The translations under genes were made by a program, and so were the position numbers. Below the pieces are notes generated by a model. It did not search any database and was not told where the DNA came from. It was given only the letters and a program-made list of their open reading frames with translations. This document shows positions 54,686-63,590 of a DNA stretch of 64,000 nucleotides, in pieces. The stretch's first letter is position 1, and the number at the start of each line of letters is the position of its first letter. The stretch spans positions 3,162,001-3,226,000 of the forward strand of contig NZ_CP192599.1 in the NCBI RefSeq assembly GCF_050632385.1. Reading direction: 5' to 3'. Source of the DNA: Humitalea sp050632385 (GTDB taxonomy: Bacteria > Pseudomonadota > Alphaproteobacteria > Acetobacterales > Acetobacteraceae).

Positions 54686-57250
54686 ATGGCCTCTTCGCCG
54701 CTATCGGGCATCAGCCTGCAATATCTCGACGCCATGCAGGCGGCCTTCGACCGTGACCCAGGATCGGTGGAGCCGGGATGGCGCGTCATCTTCCAGGTTT
54801 TGGCGGAGATGGACGCCAGGCGCCCGGCGGACACTGGCGCCGAATGGCGCGACCGCGGCCATCTGACCGCGTCACTGGACCCGCTGGCGCCGGGCGCCAC
54901 GCCCCCGGCCGACCCGATCCAGGCGCTCTATACCGGCACGCTGGCGGTGGAATCGGCCCATATCGACGATGCCGCGCGCAGCGCCTGGCTGCGCGCCGCG
55001 GTGGAGCAGGACGCCGGCCTGCCCGCGCCCGCGGCCCCCATGGCAGTGCTGGCCGAGTTGATCGAGGCCGAAGAATTCGAAAACTTCCTGGGCCGAAAAT
55101 TCCCCACCAAGAAGCGTTTCGGTGCCGAGGGCGCGGAAGCCCTGATCCCGCTGCTGCGCCGCGTGCTGGCCAATGCCGCCGCCCAGGGGGTCACCCGGGC
55201 CGTCATTGGCACCATGCATCGGGGCAGGCTGTCGATCGTCGCCAATGTGCTGGGCCGCAGCCTGGCGCGGATGATTGGTGAGGTGAAGGGGGCGCATCCC
55301 TTCCCGGCCGATGCCCCGCGCGCCGGCGACGTGCCCTATCATCTGGGGCTGGAGGCCGACCTGATCCTGGACGGCCACCCGATCCGCGTCACCCTGCTGT
55401 CGAACCCATCGCATCTGGAAGCGGTCGATCCGCTGGTGTTGGGCCGCGCCCGCGCCGCGCAGGACGCGATCGGCGAAGGCGGCGTGGACAAGGTGCTGCC
55501 GATCATCCTGCACACGGATGCCGCGGTGGTCGGCCAGGGGCTGGTCGCCGAATGCATCCAACTCGCGGGGCCCGCCGGCTATACCGTCGGCGGCACGGTG
55601 CACTTGGTCGTCAACAACCAGATCGGCTTCACGACCGAGGTGCAGGAGGCCCGCACCTCCCGCCACTGCACCGGCCCTTGGAAGGCTGTGGACAGCGCCA
55701 TCCTGCATGTGAACGGCGACGATCCGGCGGCGGTCTGCCGTGCCGCCGATATCGCCGTGGCCTGGCGGCAGGCGCAGCATTGCGACGCGGTGATCGACCT
55801 GGTCTGCTACCGCCGCAACGGACACAATGAGATCGACGAGCCAGGCTTTACCCAGCCGCTGCTCTATGCCCGGATCGCTGGGAAACCGCCGGTCACGCGC
55901 CGCTTCGCCGCCAGCCTGATCGCCGCCGGCATCACGACCGAGGATGCCGTCGCCGCGCTGGCCGAAGCCTGTCGCGCCAGGTTGCAGGCCGGCTACGACG
56001 AAGCCCCGGCCCACCGTGTCAACGAAAGCGGCTTCCCCGCCCGCCCCGCCGCGCGCGGACAGGACACCGGCGTCGCCGAGCCCGTCCTGGCGCGCATCGC
56101 CACGGCGCTGGCCAACCCGCCCGATGGCGCCGTGCTGCACCCGCGCATGGGCCGCGTGCTGCGCCAGCGCGCGATCGAGGAGGCCGGCATCCCCTGGCCC
56201 TCGGCCGAGGCCATGGCCTTCGGCAGCCTGGTGCTGGATGGCGTGCCGGTGCGGCTGTCGGGCCAGGATGTGGTGCGCGGCGCTTTCTCGCACCGGCATT
56301 TCAGCCTGACGGACCGGATGACCGGCCAAAAGCATGTCGGGCTGGATGGGCTGGATCCAGCGCAGGCGCGGTTCCAGGCCTTCAACAGCCCACTGTCGGA
56401 ATATGCCGTGCTGGGCTTCGAATATGGCTACAGCCTGGAACGGCCCGAGGCGCTGGTGCTGTGGGAAGCGCAGTTCGGCGATTTCGCCAATGGCGCGCAG
56501 ATCATGATCGACCAGTTCATCACCTCGGGTGAAGAGAAATGGTGCGACCCCTCGCGGTTGGTGATGCTGCTGCCGCATGGGCTGGAGGGTCAGGGGCCCG
56601 AACATTCCTCGGCCCGCCTTGAACGCTATCTGCAACTGGCGGCGCTGGACAATATGCGCGTGGTCAATCCGTCCACGCCGGCGAACTACTTCCACCTGCT
56701 GCGCGAACAGGGGCTTGGCTTGTGCGACAAGCCGCTGGTGATCATGGGCGCGAAGAAACTGCTGCGCCTGCCCGCCGCACTGTCGCCTTTGCGCGATTTT
56801 CTGCCGGGCACGGGCTTCACACCGGTCGTGGCGACAGTGCCTGAAGGACCTGTCGAACTTGTCCTGCTGTGCAGCGGCAAGATCGCCTATGAGCTGGAGG
56901 AGCAACGCCAGGCACGCGACGCCCGGACGGTCGCCATCCTGCGGCTGGAACGGTTATATCCGCTGCCTGCCGATGAACTGCGCGCGCTGCTGCGCCGCTG
57001 GCCCAACGCGCGGCTGGTCTGGGTGCAGGAGGAACCGGAGAACATGGGCGCCTGGCGCTGGATCGACCGCCAATTGGAGACCCTGGCGATGGAATGCCGC
57101 ATGGCCGCACCGCGCGCCGACTATGCCGGCCGGCCTGAATCCCCATCGCCCGCGGGCAGTTTTCATGGCGACCATGACACCGACCAGCGTGCCATCGTCG
57201 AACGCGCGTTCGCCGCCCTGCCCCGGGCCGCAGCCGAGGCCGCCCAATGA
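54686..57250 (+). CDS. 2-oxoglutarate dehydrogenase E1-like thiamine enzyme (SucA/DHTKD1-like, short form)
   Basis: The 854-residue thiamine-diphosphate enzyme keeps the SucA landmarks: IGTMHRGRLSIVANVLG, LSNPSHLEAVDPLVLGR, VVNNQIGFTTEVQEAR, CYRRNGHNEIDEPGFTQPLLY, FSHRH, SEYAVLGFEYGYSLE and LLPHGLEGQGPEHSSARLE. It is roughly 100 residues shorter than housekeeping alphaproteobacterial SucA. Several canonical residues differ: GMxHRGRLN becomes GTMHRGRLS and RRHGHNEGD becomes RRNGHNEID. No E2 or E3 gene is adjacent. It is probably a specialised E1 for a 2-oxo dicarboxylate. The ATG at 54686 was chosen for ribosome-site spacing. A GTG at 54680 is possible. Confidence 0.85.
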   Translation: MASSPLSGISLQYLDAMQAAFDRDPGSVEPGWRVIFQVLAEMDARRPADTGAEWRDRGHLTASLDPLAPGATPPADPIQALYTGTLAVESAHIDDAARSAWLRAAVEQDAGLPAPAAPMAVLAELIEAEEFENFLGRKFPTKKRFGAEGAEALIPLLRRVLANAAAQGVTRAVIGTMHRGRLSIVANVLGRSLARMIGEVKGAHPFPADAPRAGDVPYHLGLEADLILDGHPIRVTLLSNPSHLEAVDPLVLGRARAAQDAIGEGGVDKVLPIILHTDAAVVGQGLVAECIQLAGPAGYTVGGTVHLVVNNQIGFTTEVQEARTSRHCTGPWKAVDSAILHVNGDDPAAVCRAADIAVAWRQAQHCDAVIDLVCYRRNGHNEIDEPGFTQPLLYARIAGKPPVTRRFAASLIAAGITTEDAVAALAEACRARLQAGYDEAPAHRVNESGFPARPAARGQDTGVAEPVLARIATALANPPDGAVLHPRMGRVLRQRAIEEAGIPWPSAEAMAFGSLVLDGVPVRLSGQDVVRGAFSHRHFSLTDRMTGQKHVGLDGLDPAQARFQAFNSPLSEYAVLGFEYGYSLERPEALVLWEAQFGDFANGAQIMIDQFITSGEEKWCDPSRLVMLLPHGLEGQGPEHSSARLERYLQLAALDNMRVVNPSTPANYFHLLREQGLGLCDKPLVIMGAKKLLRLPAALSPLRDFLPGTGFTPVVATVPEGPVELVLLCSGKIAYELEEQRQARDARTVAILRLERLYPLPADELRALLRRWPNARLVWVQEEPENMGAWRWIDRQLETLAMECRMAAPRADYAGRPESPSPAGSFHGDHDTDQRAIVERAFAALPRAAAEAAQ

Positions 57251-58458
57251 GCACGATCCTGAAGGGCCTGCGGGTCACCGAAGTCTCCGCCTTCATCGCG
57301 GCGCCGCTGGGCGGCATGACGCTGGCGCAACTGGGCGCGGAGGTCATCCGCATCGATCCGATCGGCGGCAATATCGACTATCGCCGCATGCCGCTCTCAC
57401 CCACCGGGGCGAGCCTGTATTGGACCAGCCTCAACAAGGGCAAGCGGTCGGTCACGCTGGCCCTGAACACGCCCGAGGGGCAGGAGATCGCGCGCGCGCT
57501 GATCACCGGCCCGGGTGAGGAGGCGGGCATCCTGCTGACCAACCTGCCGGCCAGCGGCTGGATGAGCCATGCGGCGCTGTCGCGGCATCGGGCCGACCTG
57601 ATCATGCTGCGGCTGACCGGCAACCACGATGGGTCGGGGGCGGTGGATTACACCGTGAACTGCGCCTCCGGCTTCCCCACCGCGACGGGGCGTGACGAGG
57701 CGCCGGTGAACCACGTGCTGCCGGCCTGGGATGTCGCGGCCGGGCTGTACCTCACGACGGGGCTGCTGGCCGCCGAACGCCAGCGCCGGCGCGATGGCCA
57801 GGGGCGCGAGGTCACGCTGGCGCTGTCGGATGTGATGCTCGCGACGGTCGGCAATCTTGGCTACATCGCCGATGTCCAGGTGAACCGGAATGTGCGGCCG
57901 CCGCTGGGCAACGACCTGTATGGCGCGCTGGGCCGCGACTTCGCCACCAGCGATGGGCGGCGGTTGATGATCGTCGCCATCTCCAACCGGCAATGGCGGG
58001 CGATCGGCAAGGCGACCGGCCTGACCGAGCGGCTGGCGATGATCGGCCCGATGATGGGCGTTGACCTGGATACCGAGGTCGGTCGCTTCGATGCACGCGG
58101 CGCGATTTTTGCGTTGCTGGAGATGTGGGTCGGCCGGCACACGCTGGCGGAAGCGGGGGCGCTGCTCTCGGCGGCCGGGGTGCTGTGGGGGCCGTATCAA
58201 GATTTTGGCCAGTTGGTCGCGGAGGATCCGCGCTGTTCCACCAAAAATCCGATCTTTGGCATGATTGACCAGTCAGGCGTTGGCCGCGTGCTGGCGGCCG
58301 GGTCGCCGCTGGGATTTACCGATGGCGACCGCCTGCCGCCGGTGCCGGCCCCGGCGATGGGCCAGGACACCGATGCCGTGCTGGCGGAGGTCCTGGGCAT
58401 GTCCTCGGCACAGATCGGCCGGCTGCACGATTCCGGCACGATCGCCGGCCCGGGCTGA
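57247..58458 (+). CDS. CaiB/BaiF CoA-transferase family protein, 2-methylfumaryl-CoA isomerase-like
   Basis: This 403-residue family III CoA-transferase begins MSTILKGLRVTEVSAFIAAP, then LGGMTLAQLGAEVIRIDPIG and LYWTSLNKGKRSVTLAL. The SAFxAAPLGGMTLAQLGAxVIR pattern and PVNHVLPAWDVAAGLYLTTG resemble 2-methylfumaryl-CoA isomerases (mesaconyl-C1-CoA to mesaconyl-C4-CoA, Mct), as I recall them. The usual catalytic Asp of the family near residue 170 falls in the HVLPAWD segment. It is coupled to the E1 gene by a 4-bp overlap and precedes an Mcd-like dehydrogenase that would make its substrate. Another CoA-transfer role remains possible. Confidence 0.75.
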   Translation: MSTILKGLRVTEVSAFIAAPLGGMTLAQLGAEVIRIDPIGGNIDYRRMPLSPTGASLYWTSLNKGKRSVTLALNTPEGQEIARALITGPGEEAGILLTNLPASGWMSHAALSRHRADLIMLRLTGNHDGSGAVDYTVNCASGFPTATGRDEAPVNHVLPAWDVAAGLYLTTGLLAAERQRRRDGQGREVTLALSDVMLATVGNLGYIADVQVNRNVRPPLGNDLYGALGRDFATSDGRRLMIVAISNRQWRAIGKATGLTERLAMIGPMMGVDLDTEVGRFDARGAIFALLEMWVGRHTLAEAGALLSAAGVLWGPYQDFGQLVAEDPRCSTKNPIFGMIDQSGVGRVLAAGSPLGFTDGDRLPPVPAPAMGQDTDAVLAEVLGMSSAQIGRLHDSGTIAGPG

Positions 58459-58532
58459 TGAACCGAACAGCGCGCAAGGCCGGGGGCGACGCCACGCTGC
58501 CCCGGCGCCAAAGCAGCAGGAGCCACTGAGCC

Positions 58533-60176
58533 ATGTCCGATACCATTGCGTCCTGCGCGGGGTTACTCGCTGCCGCGGAGCGGCTGCACGACACCACCCG
58601 CCTGGCGCTGGCGGCGCTGATGACCCGCGACGGCAAGCCGAATGCAGCCTTGATCGAGGCGCATCAATTCGTCGCCCATGGCCTGTCCTGGCAGGCGACC
58701 TATGTCGAGGCCTTGCGCCAGACCCTGGCCTGGGCGCGCAAACTGCAGGCCGATGGCGGGCTGGGCGTGGCGGAGACGGCGATGCTGCGGCTGGGCTTTG
58801 CCGAATACGGGCAGCAACTGGCCGGCGGCATTCCGATGAGCCAGTCGGAAATGATCCGCCCCGCCGAGATGGGCGTGCCGGCCGAGGCCCTGGCGCACTA
58901 CGCCGCCACCCCCGCGCTCGCCGCCCTATCCGACCGCGCCGCGCTTGAGGCGGCGCGCCTCGCCCTGGTGGGGGAACTGGCCGAGGGGCGTTTTGGCGCG
59001 CTCGGCCTGGATGACGAGATGCTGGACGCGACGCGCGAGCAGTTCCTGCGCTTCGCCGCCGCCGAGGTCGCGCCTTTCGCCCCGGAATGGCATGCGAAGG
59101 ACCAACTCATCCCCATCGAACTGGTGGGTAAACTGGCCGAGATGGGCGTCTTCGGCCTGACCGTGCCGGAGGAATTCGGCGGGCTGGGTTTGGGCAAGGT
59201 CGCGATGTGCCTGGTGTCGGAGGCGTTGAGCGGCGCCTACCTCGGCGTCGGCTCGCTGGGCACGCGGTCGGAGATCGCGGCCGAACTGATCCGGCTGGGC
59301 GGCACCGAGGACCAAAAAACCCGCTGGCTCGCCCCGATCGCCAGCGGCGAGGTGCTGCCGACGGCGGTGTTTACCGAACCCAATACCGGCTCCGACCTCG
59401 GCAGCCTGCGCACGCGCGCGGTCAGGGAGGGCGATGTCTTCAAGATCTATGGCGCAAAAACCTGGATCACCCATGGCGCGCGCTCCGATCTGATGACCCT
59501 GCTGGTGCGGACCGATCCGGATGCGGCGGGGTATCGCGGCCTGTCGATGCTGCTGGCGGAAAAGCCGCGCGGCACGGTCGAGAATCCTTTCCCGGCCCCG
59601 GGCATGAGTGGTGCTGAGATTCACGTCCTCGGCTATCGCGGCATGAAGGAATACGAAATTGCTTTCGATGGCTTCGAGGTTCCGGTCACCGCCCTGCTCG
59701 GCGGCGTGGAAGGCCAGGGCTTCAAGCAGTTGATGGAGACGTTTGAGAGCGCGCGCATCCAGACCGCGGCCCGCGCCCTGGGTGTCGCGCAGAACGCGCT
59801 GGAACTGGGCCTGTCCTACGCGAAGGATCGGGGCCAGTTCGGCAAGCAGATCATCGCCTTCCCGCGGGTACATGCGAAGCTCGCCTTCATGGCGACGGAA
59901 ACCATGATGGCGCGGCAATTGTCCTACCACGCCGCACGCCAGAAGGACGCCGGCCGCCGCTGCGATATCGAGGCGGGGATGGCCAAGCTGCTGGCCGCGC
60001 GCATCGCCTTCAGCAACGCCGATTGCGCGCTGCAGATCCATGGCGGCAATGGCTATGCGCTGGAATATCCGATCAGCCGGGTGCTCTGCGACGCCCGCAT
60101 CCTGTCGATCTTCGAAGGGGCGGCGGAGATCCAGGCGCAGGTCATCGCGCGGGGCCTGCTGGGCCGCATCAACTGA
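58533..60176 (+). CDS. mcd: Acyl-CoA dehydrogenase, (2S)-methylsuccinyl-CoA dehydrogenase-like
   Basis: The 547-residue flavoenzyme has an extra N-terminal domain of about 150 residues before the normal acyl-CoA dehydrogenase fold, as in methylsuccinyl-CoA dehydrogenase of the ethylmalonyl-CoA pathway. Core motifs are PTAVFTEPNTGSDLGSLRTR, FESARIQTAARALGVAQNAL, LQIHGGNGYALEYPISRVLC and DARILSIFEGAAEIQAQVIA. The end closely resembles Mcd as I recall it. It would oxidise methylsuccinyl-CoA to mesaconyl-C1-CoA. It may be the pathway's Mcd or a paralogue with a shifted substrate. The 3' end overlaps the convergent SMP-30 gene by 8 bp. Confidence 0.75.
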   Translation: MSDTIASCAGLLAAAERLHDTTRLALAALMTRDGKPNAALIEAHQFVAHGLSWQATYVEALRQTLAWARKLQADGGLGVAETAMLRLGFAEYGQQLAGGIPMSQSEMIRPAEMGVPAEALAHYAATPALAALSDRAALEAARLALVGELAEGRFGALGLDDEMLDATREQFLRFAAAEVAPFAPEWHAKDQLIPIELVGKLAEMGVFGLTVPEEFGGLGLGKVAMCLVSEALSGAYLGVGSLGTRSEIAAELIRLGGTEDQKTRWLAPIASGEVLPTAVFTEPNTGSDLGSLRTRAVREGDVFKIYGAKTWITHGARSDLMTLLVRTDPDAAGYRGLSMLLAEKPRGTVENPFPAPGMSGAEIHVLGYRGMKEYEIAFDGFEVPVTALLGGVEGQGFKQLMETFESARIQTAARALGVAQNALELGLSYAKDRGQFGKQIIAFPRVHAKLAFMATETMMARQLSYHAARQKDAGRRCDIEAGMAKLLAARIAFSNADCALQIHGGNGYALEYPISRVLCDARILSIFEGAAEIQAQVIARGLLGRIN

Positions 60177-61092
60177 CGTGCAGGGCAAGGCCCGCCCTGG
60201 GCCAGTCCACCGCGATCAGCCTGCCCGTCCCGGACAGGGTGATGAAGGCGGTGCGAAGGCCCTCGCCACCGAAGCAGATATTGGTGCAGAAGGCGTCGGG
60301 CGCGGGATGGAATTCCAGCAATTCGCCGGCCGGCGAAATCACGGAGATACCGCCCCGCACCAGCGTCGCCACGCAGATATTGCCGCAGGCTTCCACGGCC
60401 AGGGAGTCGAAGCGCTGGTAGCCCTCGCGCCCAAGCACCAGGCGGCCGCCATTGGGCGATGGCCAAGGCTCCATCCGCACCTCGCCAGGTGCGGTGATGT
60501 CATAGGCCCAGAGGCGGCTCGTCTCCGTCTCCGCGACATAGAGGGTCTTGCCATCCGGTGAGAGGCCGACGCCGTTCGGCGTCATGGACGGAAAAATCGC
60601 CTCGCGGATCATGCTGCCGTCGCAGCGCGCGTAATACACCGCGCCACGATCCATGCTGCGGGGCCGCACCTTGCCCAGGTCGGTGAACCAGAATCCGCCA
60701 TGCTCATCGAAGACGATGTCGTTCGGGCCGTTCAGCGGCTTGCCGTCGCAGGATGTGTAGAGGGTATCGACGCGCCCGGATGCGAGATCCACACGCTCGA
60801 TCCGGCCGGTGACGTAATCCTCGGCGATGCCGATTGGGCGGAGGTAGCCGTCCGGCTGCTCCAGCCAGCGGAAGCCGCCGTTGTTGCAGACATAGCAGGC
60901 CCCGTCAGGGCCGATCGCCGCACCGTTCGGGCCGCCGCCCAAGGTCGCCACGACCTCCCGTGCGCCGGATGGGGTGATCCGCGTCAGCGTGCCGGCCGCG
61001 ATTTCCACCACCAGCAGGCTGCCATCCGGCAGCCAGACAGGCCCCTCGGGGAAGCGCAGGCCCCGTGCCACTTCCCGCCCGATCAATTCCAT
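60169..61092 (-). CDS. SMP-30/gluconolactonase/LRE-family protein
   Basis: The 307-residue six-bladed beta-propeller has LRFPEGPVWLPDGSLLVVEI (metal Glu), GGGPNGAAIGPDGACYVCNN, GPNDIVFDEHGGFWFTDLG (metal Asn/Asp) and NGVGLSPDGKTLYVAETETS. The family hydrolyses sugar or other lactones with a divalent metal. Three pairs of neighbouring Cys residues are unusual for a cytosolic member but there is no signal peptide. CGGAG is well spaced to ATG 61092, favouring it over 61098. It lies 12 bp after livF in the same direction, so it is part of the second Liv operon. Confidence 0.88.
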   Translation of the reverse strand: MELIGREVARGLRFPEGPVWLPDGSLLVVEIAAGTLTRITPSGAREVVATLGGGPNGAAIGPDGACYVCNNGGFRWLEQPDGYLRPIGIAEDYVTGRIERVDLASGRVDTLYTSCDGKPLNGPNDIVFDEHGGFWFTDLGKVRPRSMDRGAVYYARCDGSMIREAIFPSMTPNGVGLSPDGKTLYVAETETSRLWAYDITAPGEVRMEPWPSPNGGRLVLGREGYQRFDSLAVEACGNICVATLVRGGISVISPAGELLEFHPAPDAFCTNICFGGEGLRTAFITLSGTGRLIAVDWPRAGLALHVS

Positions 61093-61104
61093 CGTCATCT
61101 CCGT

Positions 61105-61842
61105 TCAGGTGACCGCTTCGCCGGCGCCGAGGTAGGCGGCGATGGCTTCCTCCATCGCCGCGGGATGGCGCAGGTCCGCCGCGTCCCGCCGCCCCAGCAT
61201 CCGGCCGCCGCGCATGAAATGGACGGTGTCTGCCACCCGCACCGTCAGGCGGAAATTTTGCTCGACCAGGATCATCGCCAGGCCGGTTTCGCCCCGGACG
61301 ACGGCCAGTTTCTCGAACACCCGGCGGACCAGCAACGGCGCCAGGCCGAGCGATGGTTCGTCCAGCAGCAAAAGCCGCGGCCCCGCCATCAGGGCGCGGC
61401 CGATGGCCAGCATCTGCTGTTCGCCGCCGCTCAGCCGCCAGGCCGGGCTGCCGGCACGATCGGCGATTTCCGTGAAGATGCCGAGCACCATGTCGCGCCG
61501 GCGCCGCCGTGTCGGCCCATCCAGGTGGAAACCGCCGAGCACCAGGTTCTCATCCACCGACAGGTTCGGCACGATCTCCCGCCCCTCCGGCACATAGACG
61601 ATGCCGGCGCGCACGAGTTGGCGCGCGTCCTGGGCAGATACATCGCGCCCTTCCAGCAGCACGCGCCCCGCCGACTTCGGCACCAGCCCCGCGATCGCCT
61701 TCAGCACCGTGGACTTGCCGGCGCCATTCGCGCCGAGCAGCCCGACGGTCCCGCGCTGTGGCACGACGAGGGCCACGCGCTGCACCGCCACGGCGCTGCC
61801 GTAGCGGACCTCCAAATTCTCGACGGTGAGCAGGTCAGTCAT
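61105..61842 (-). CDS. Liv-type ABC transporter ATPase (LivF), second system
   Basis: The 245-residue ATPase has Walker A GANGAGKSTVLKAIAG, the LivF-type IVYVPEGREIVPNLSVDENL, signature RLSGGEQQMLAIGRALM and Walker B LLLLDEPSLGLAP. ILVEQNFRLTVRVADTVHFM is also diagnostic of LivF. The start at 61842 overlaps the LivG stop by 8 bp. It belongs to a second, separate Liv-type importer that runs off the right edge. Confidence 0.92.
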   Translation of the reverse strand: MTDLLTVENLEVRYGSAVAVQRVALVVPQRGTVGLLGANGAGKSTVLKAIAGLVPKSAGRVLLEGRDVSAQDARQLVRAGIVYVPEGREIVPNLSVDENLVLGGFHLDGPTRRRRRDMVLGIFTEIADRAGSPAWRLSGGEQQMLAIGRALMAGPRLLLLDEPSLGLAPLLVRRVFEKLAVVRGETGLAMILVEQNFRLTVRVADTVHFMRGGRMLGRRDAADLRHPAAMEEAIAAYLGAGEAVT

Positions 61843-62608
61843 CGGAATCACCCAGATACACGCGCACCACTTCCGGATCGGCGCGGATTTCCGCAGGCGT
61901 ACCAGTGGCGATGCGCCGACCGAAATTGAGCACGTGGATGCGATCGCAAAGCTGCATGATGAGGTCCATGTCGTGCTCGACGACGACGATGATCAATTCG
62001 GGCGAGGCGAGGCCGCGCAGGACCGCCATGAGTTGGCGCGTCTCCGATGGGTTCAGCCCGGCGGCGGGTTCGTCCAGCAGCAGGACGCGCGGTTCCGCCG
62101 CGATGGCGCGGGCGATCTCGACCAGGCGCTGGATGCCGGGGGGCAGGCTGCCGGGGGTGACGTCCGCGATGCCGCCGAGGTCGAGGCGCCGCAGCACCTC
62201 CAGCGCCGCCTTGCGCGCTTCCGCGGCCTCGGTGCGGCCGGCGGGGAGGGGGAGGAAGGCATCCGCCCAGCCCGACCGCCCGAGCCGCGCCCGGCCGAAC
62301 ATGACGTTCTCCGTCACGGTCAGTTCGGAACACAGGGCGACGTGCTGGAAGCTGCGCGACAGGCCGGTGCGCGCCCGCGTCGCCGGGGGCATGTGGTCCA
62401 GCCGCATGTCGCCCAGGGCGATCGTGCCGCTTTGCGGCTGGTAGAGGCCGGTCAGGCAGTTGAACAGGCTGGTCTTGCCCGCCCCATTCGGCCCGATCAG
62501 GCCGGTGACCTGCCCTGGGTGGAAATCCAGGCTGACCTCGTTCAGCACACGATGCCCGCCGAAGGCCAGCGAGATGTCATCGACGACAAGCGCCGCTGTA
62601 TCAAGCAT
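61835..62608 (-). CDS. Liv-type ABC transporter ATPase (LivG), second system
   Basis: The 257-residue ATPase has Walker A GPNGAGKTSLFNCLTG and TGLSRSFQHVALCSELTVTENV, as in LivG. The signature is degenerate (SLPPGIQRLVEIARAIA instead of LSYGxQR), and Walker B LLLLDEPAAGLNPSE and VEHDMDLIMQLCDRIHVLN follow. The ATG at 62608 overlaps the LivM stop by 8 bp. Confidence 0.92.
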   Translation of the reverse strand: MLDTAALVVDDISLAFGGHRVLNEVSLDFHPGQVTGLIGPNGAGKTSLFNCLTGLYQPQSGTIALGDMRLDHMPPATRARTGLSRSFQHVALCSELTVTENVMFGRARLGRSGWADAFLPLPAGRTEAAEARKAALEVLRRLDLGGIADVTPGSLPPGIQRLVEIARAIAAEPRVLLLDEPAAGLNPSETRQLMAVLRGLASPELIIVVVEHDMDLIMQLCDRIHVLNFGRRIATGTPAEIRADPEVVRVYLGDSDD

Positions 62609-63590
62609 CGCGCGACACTCCCGCAAACCGGCTCCTGAGGGCGGCCAGCGCCTCCGCCGGACGATGACCCAGGGTGACGACGACCAGCAGCGCCGTGCCA
62701 TAGACGATCGGCACCCAGTCGCCCCAGGCGGCGAAAACCTGGGGGATGAGGGTGATGAAGGCACCGCCCACCAGCGCCCCGCCCAGGCCCAGCGAGCCGA
62801 AACTGACCACGGTGCCGACGAGCAGATAGATCGACGTGGACAGCGTGAAACTGTTCGGCGAGACGGTGGAGGCAGCAAATGCCAGCAACGCCCCCGCGAT
62901 GGCAGCGACCGAAGCACTGATGGCAAAGGCCGCGAGCCGTGCATAGCCACGCGAGAAGCCAAAGGCCTCGGCCGCCCGCGGATGATCCCTTGCGGTCAGC
63001 AGGACCAGCCCCTGCCGCGAACGGCGAAAGCGCGCGAGCAGCACGACCACCAGCCCCAACGCCAGCAAGGGCAGGTAGTAGCGTTGCAGGTCGATGCCCA
63101 GGCCAGGGATGACCGGGCGGGACACATACAGACCTTCATACCCACCCGCGATGGGGCCGAGTTGCAGGATCATCTCCGGCACGGACAAGGCCAGCGCCAT
63201 GGTGGCGATCGCCAGGTAGATGCCCGACAGCGCCCGCGACGGCCAGGCGAAGGCCAGCCCGAGCACAGCACCCGCCACCGCCGCGACCGGCAGGCTGACG
63301 AGAAGCGACAGGCCCAGTTCACGCTCCATGATCGCCGCGCAATAGGCGCCGAGGGCGAGGAAGAAACTGTGGCCGATGGAGACCTCGCCACCAAAGCGCA
63401 GCAGGAAGCCGACCGACAGCACTGCGACCGCATTGGCCATGCAGACGCCGACGCTATAGGTCCAGAACCCGCCCAAGATCCCAGGCAGCAGCGCCAGCCC
63501 GGCGAAGAGCAGCACCGCCGGCCAGTGCTGCAGCCGCAGGCGGGGCGCGCTGGCGGCCGGCGAGGCGATCACGCCAAGGACCTCAGGCAC
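62601..63590 (-). CDS. Liv-type ABC transporter permease (LivM), second system
   Basis: The 329-residue membrane permease has NAVAVLSVGFLLRFGGEVSI followed by GHSFFLALGAY, the LivM GxxSxGHxxF motif, with a coupling region LTARDHPRAAEAFGFSRGYARL. I chose GTG 63590 because it gives the same 8-bp overlap with the upstream gene that is seen at the other junctions of this operon. A GTG at 63605 would add five residues. Confidence 0.9.
   Translation of the reverse strand: MPEVLGVIASPAASAPRLRLQHWPAVLLFAGLALLPGILGGFWTYSVGVCMANAVAVLSVGFLLRFGGEVSIGHSFFLALGAYCAAIMERELGLSLLVSLPVAAVAGAVLGLAFAWPSRALSGIYLAIATMALALSVPEMILQLGPIAGGYEGLYVSRPVIPGLGIDLQRYYLPLLALGLVVVLLARFRRSRQGLVLLTARDHPRAAEAFGFSRGYARLAAFAISASVAAIAGALLAFAASTVSPNSFTLSTSIYLLVGTVVSFGSLGLGGALVGGAFITLIPQVFAAWGDWVPIVYGTALLVVVTLGHRPAEALAALRSRFAGVSRDA

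Noticed and set aside
54872..56905. A 677-codon minus-strand frame inside the SucA-like gene
   Set aside because: The plus strand shows all E1 motifs in order. The antisense frame has no recognisable features.
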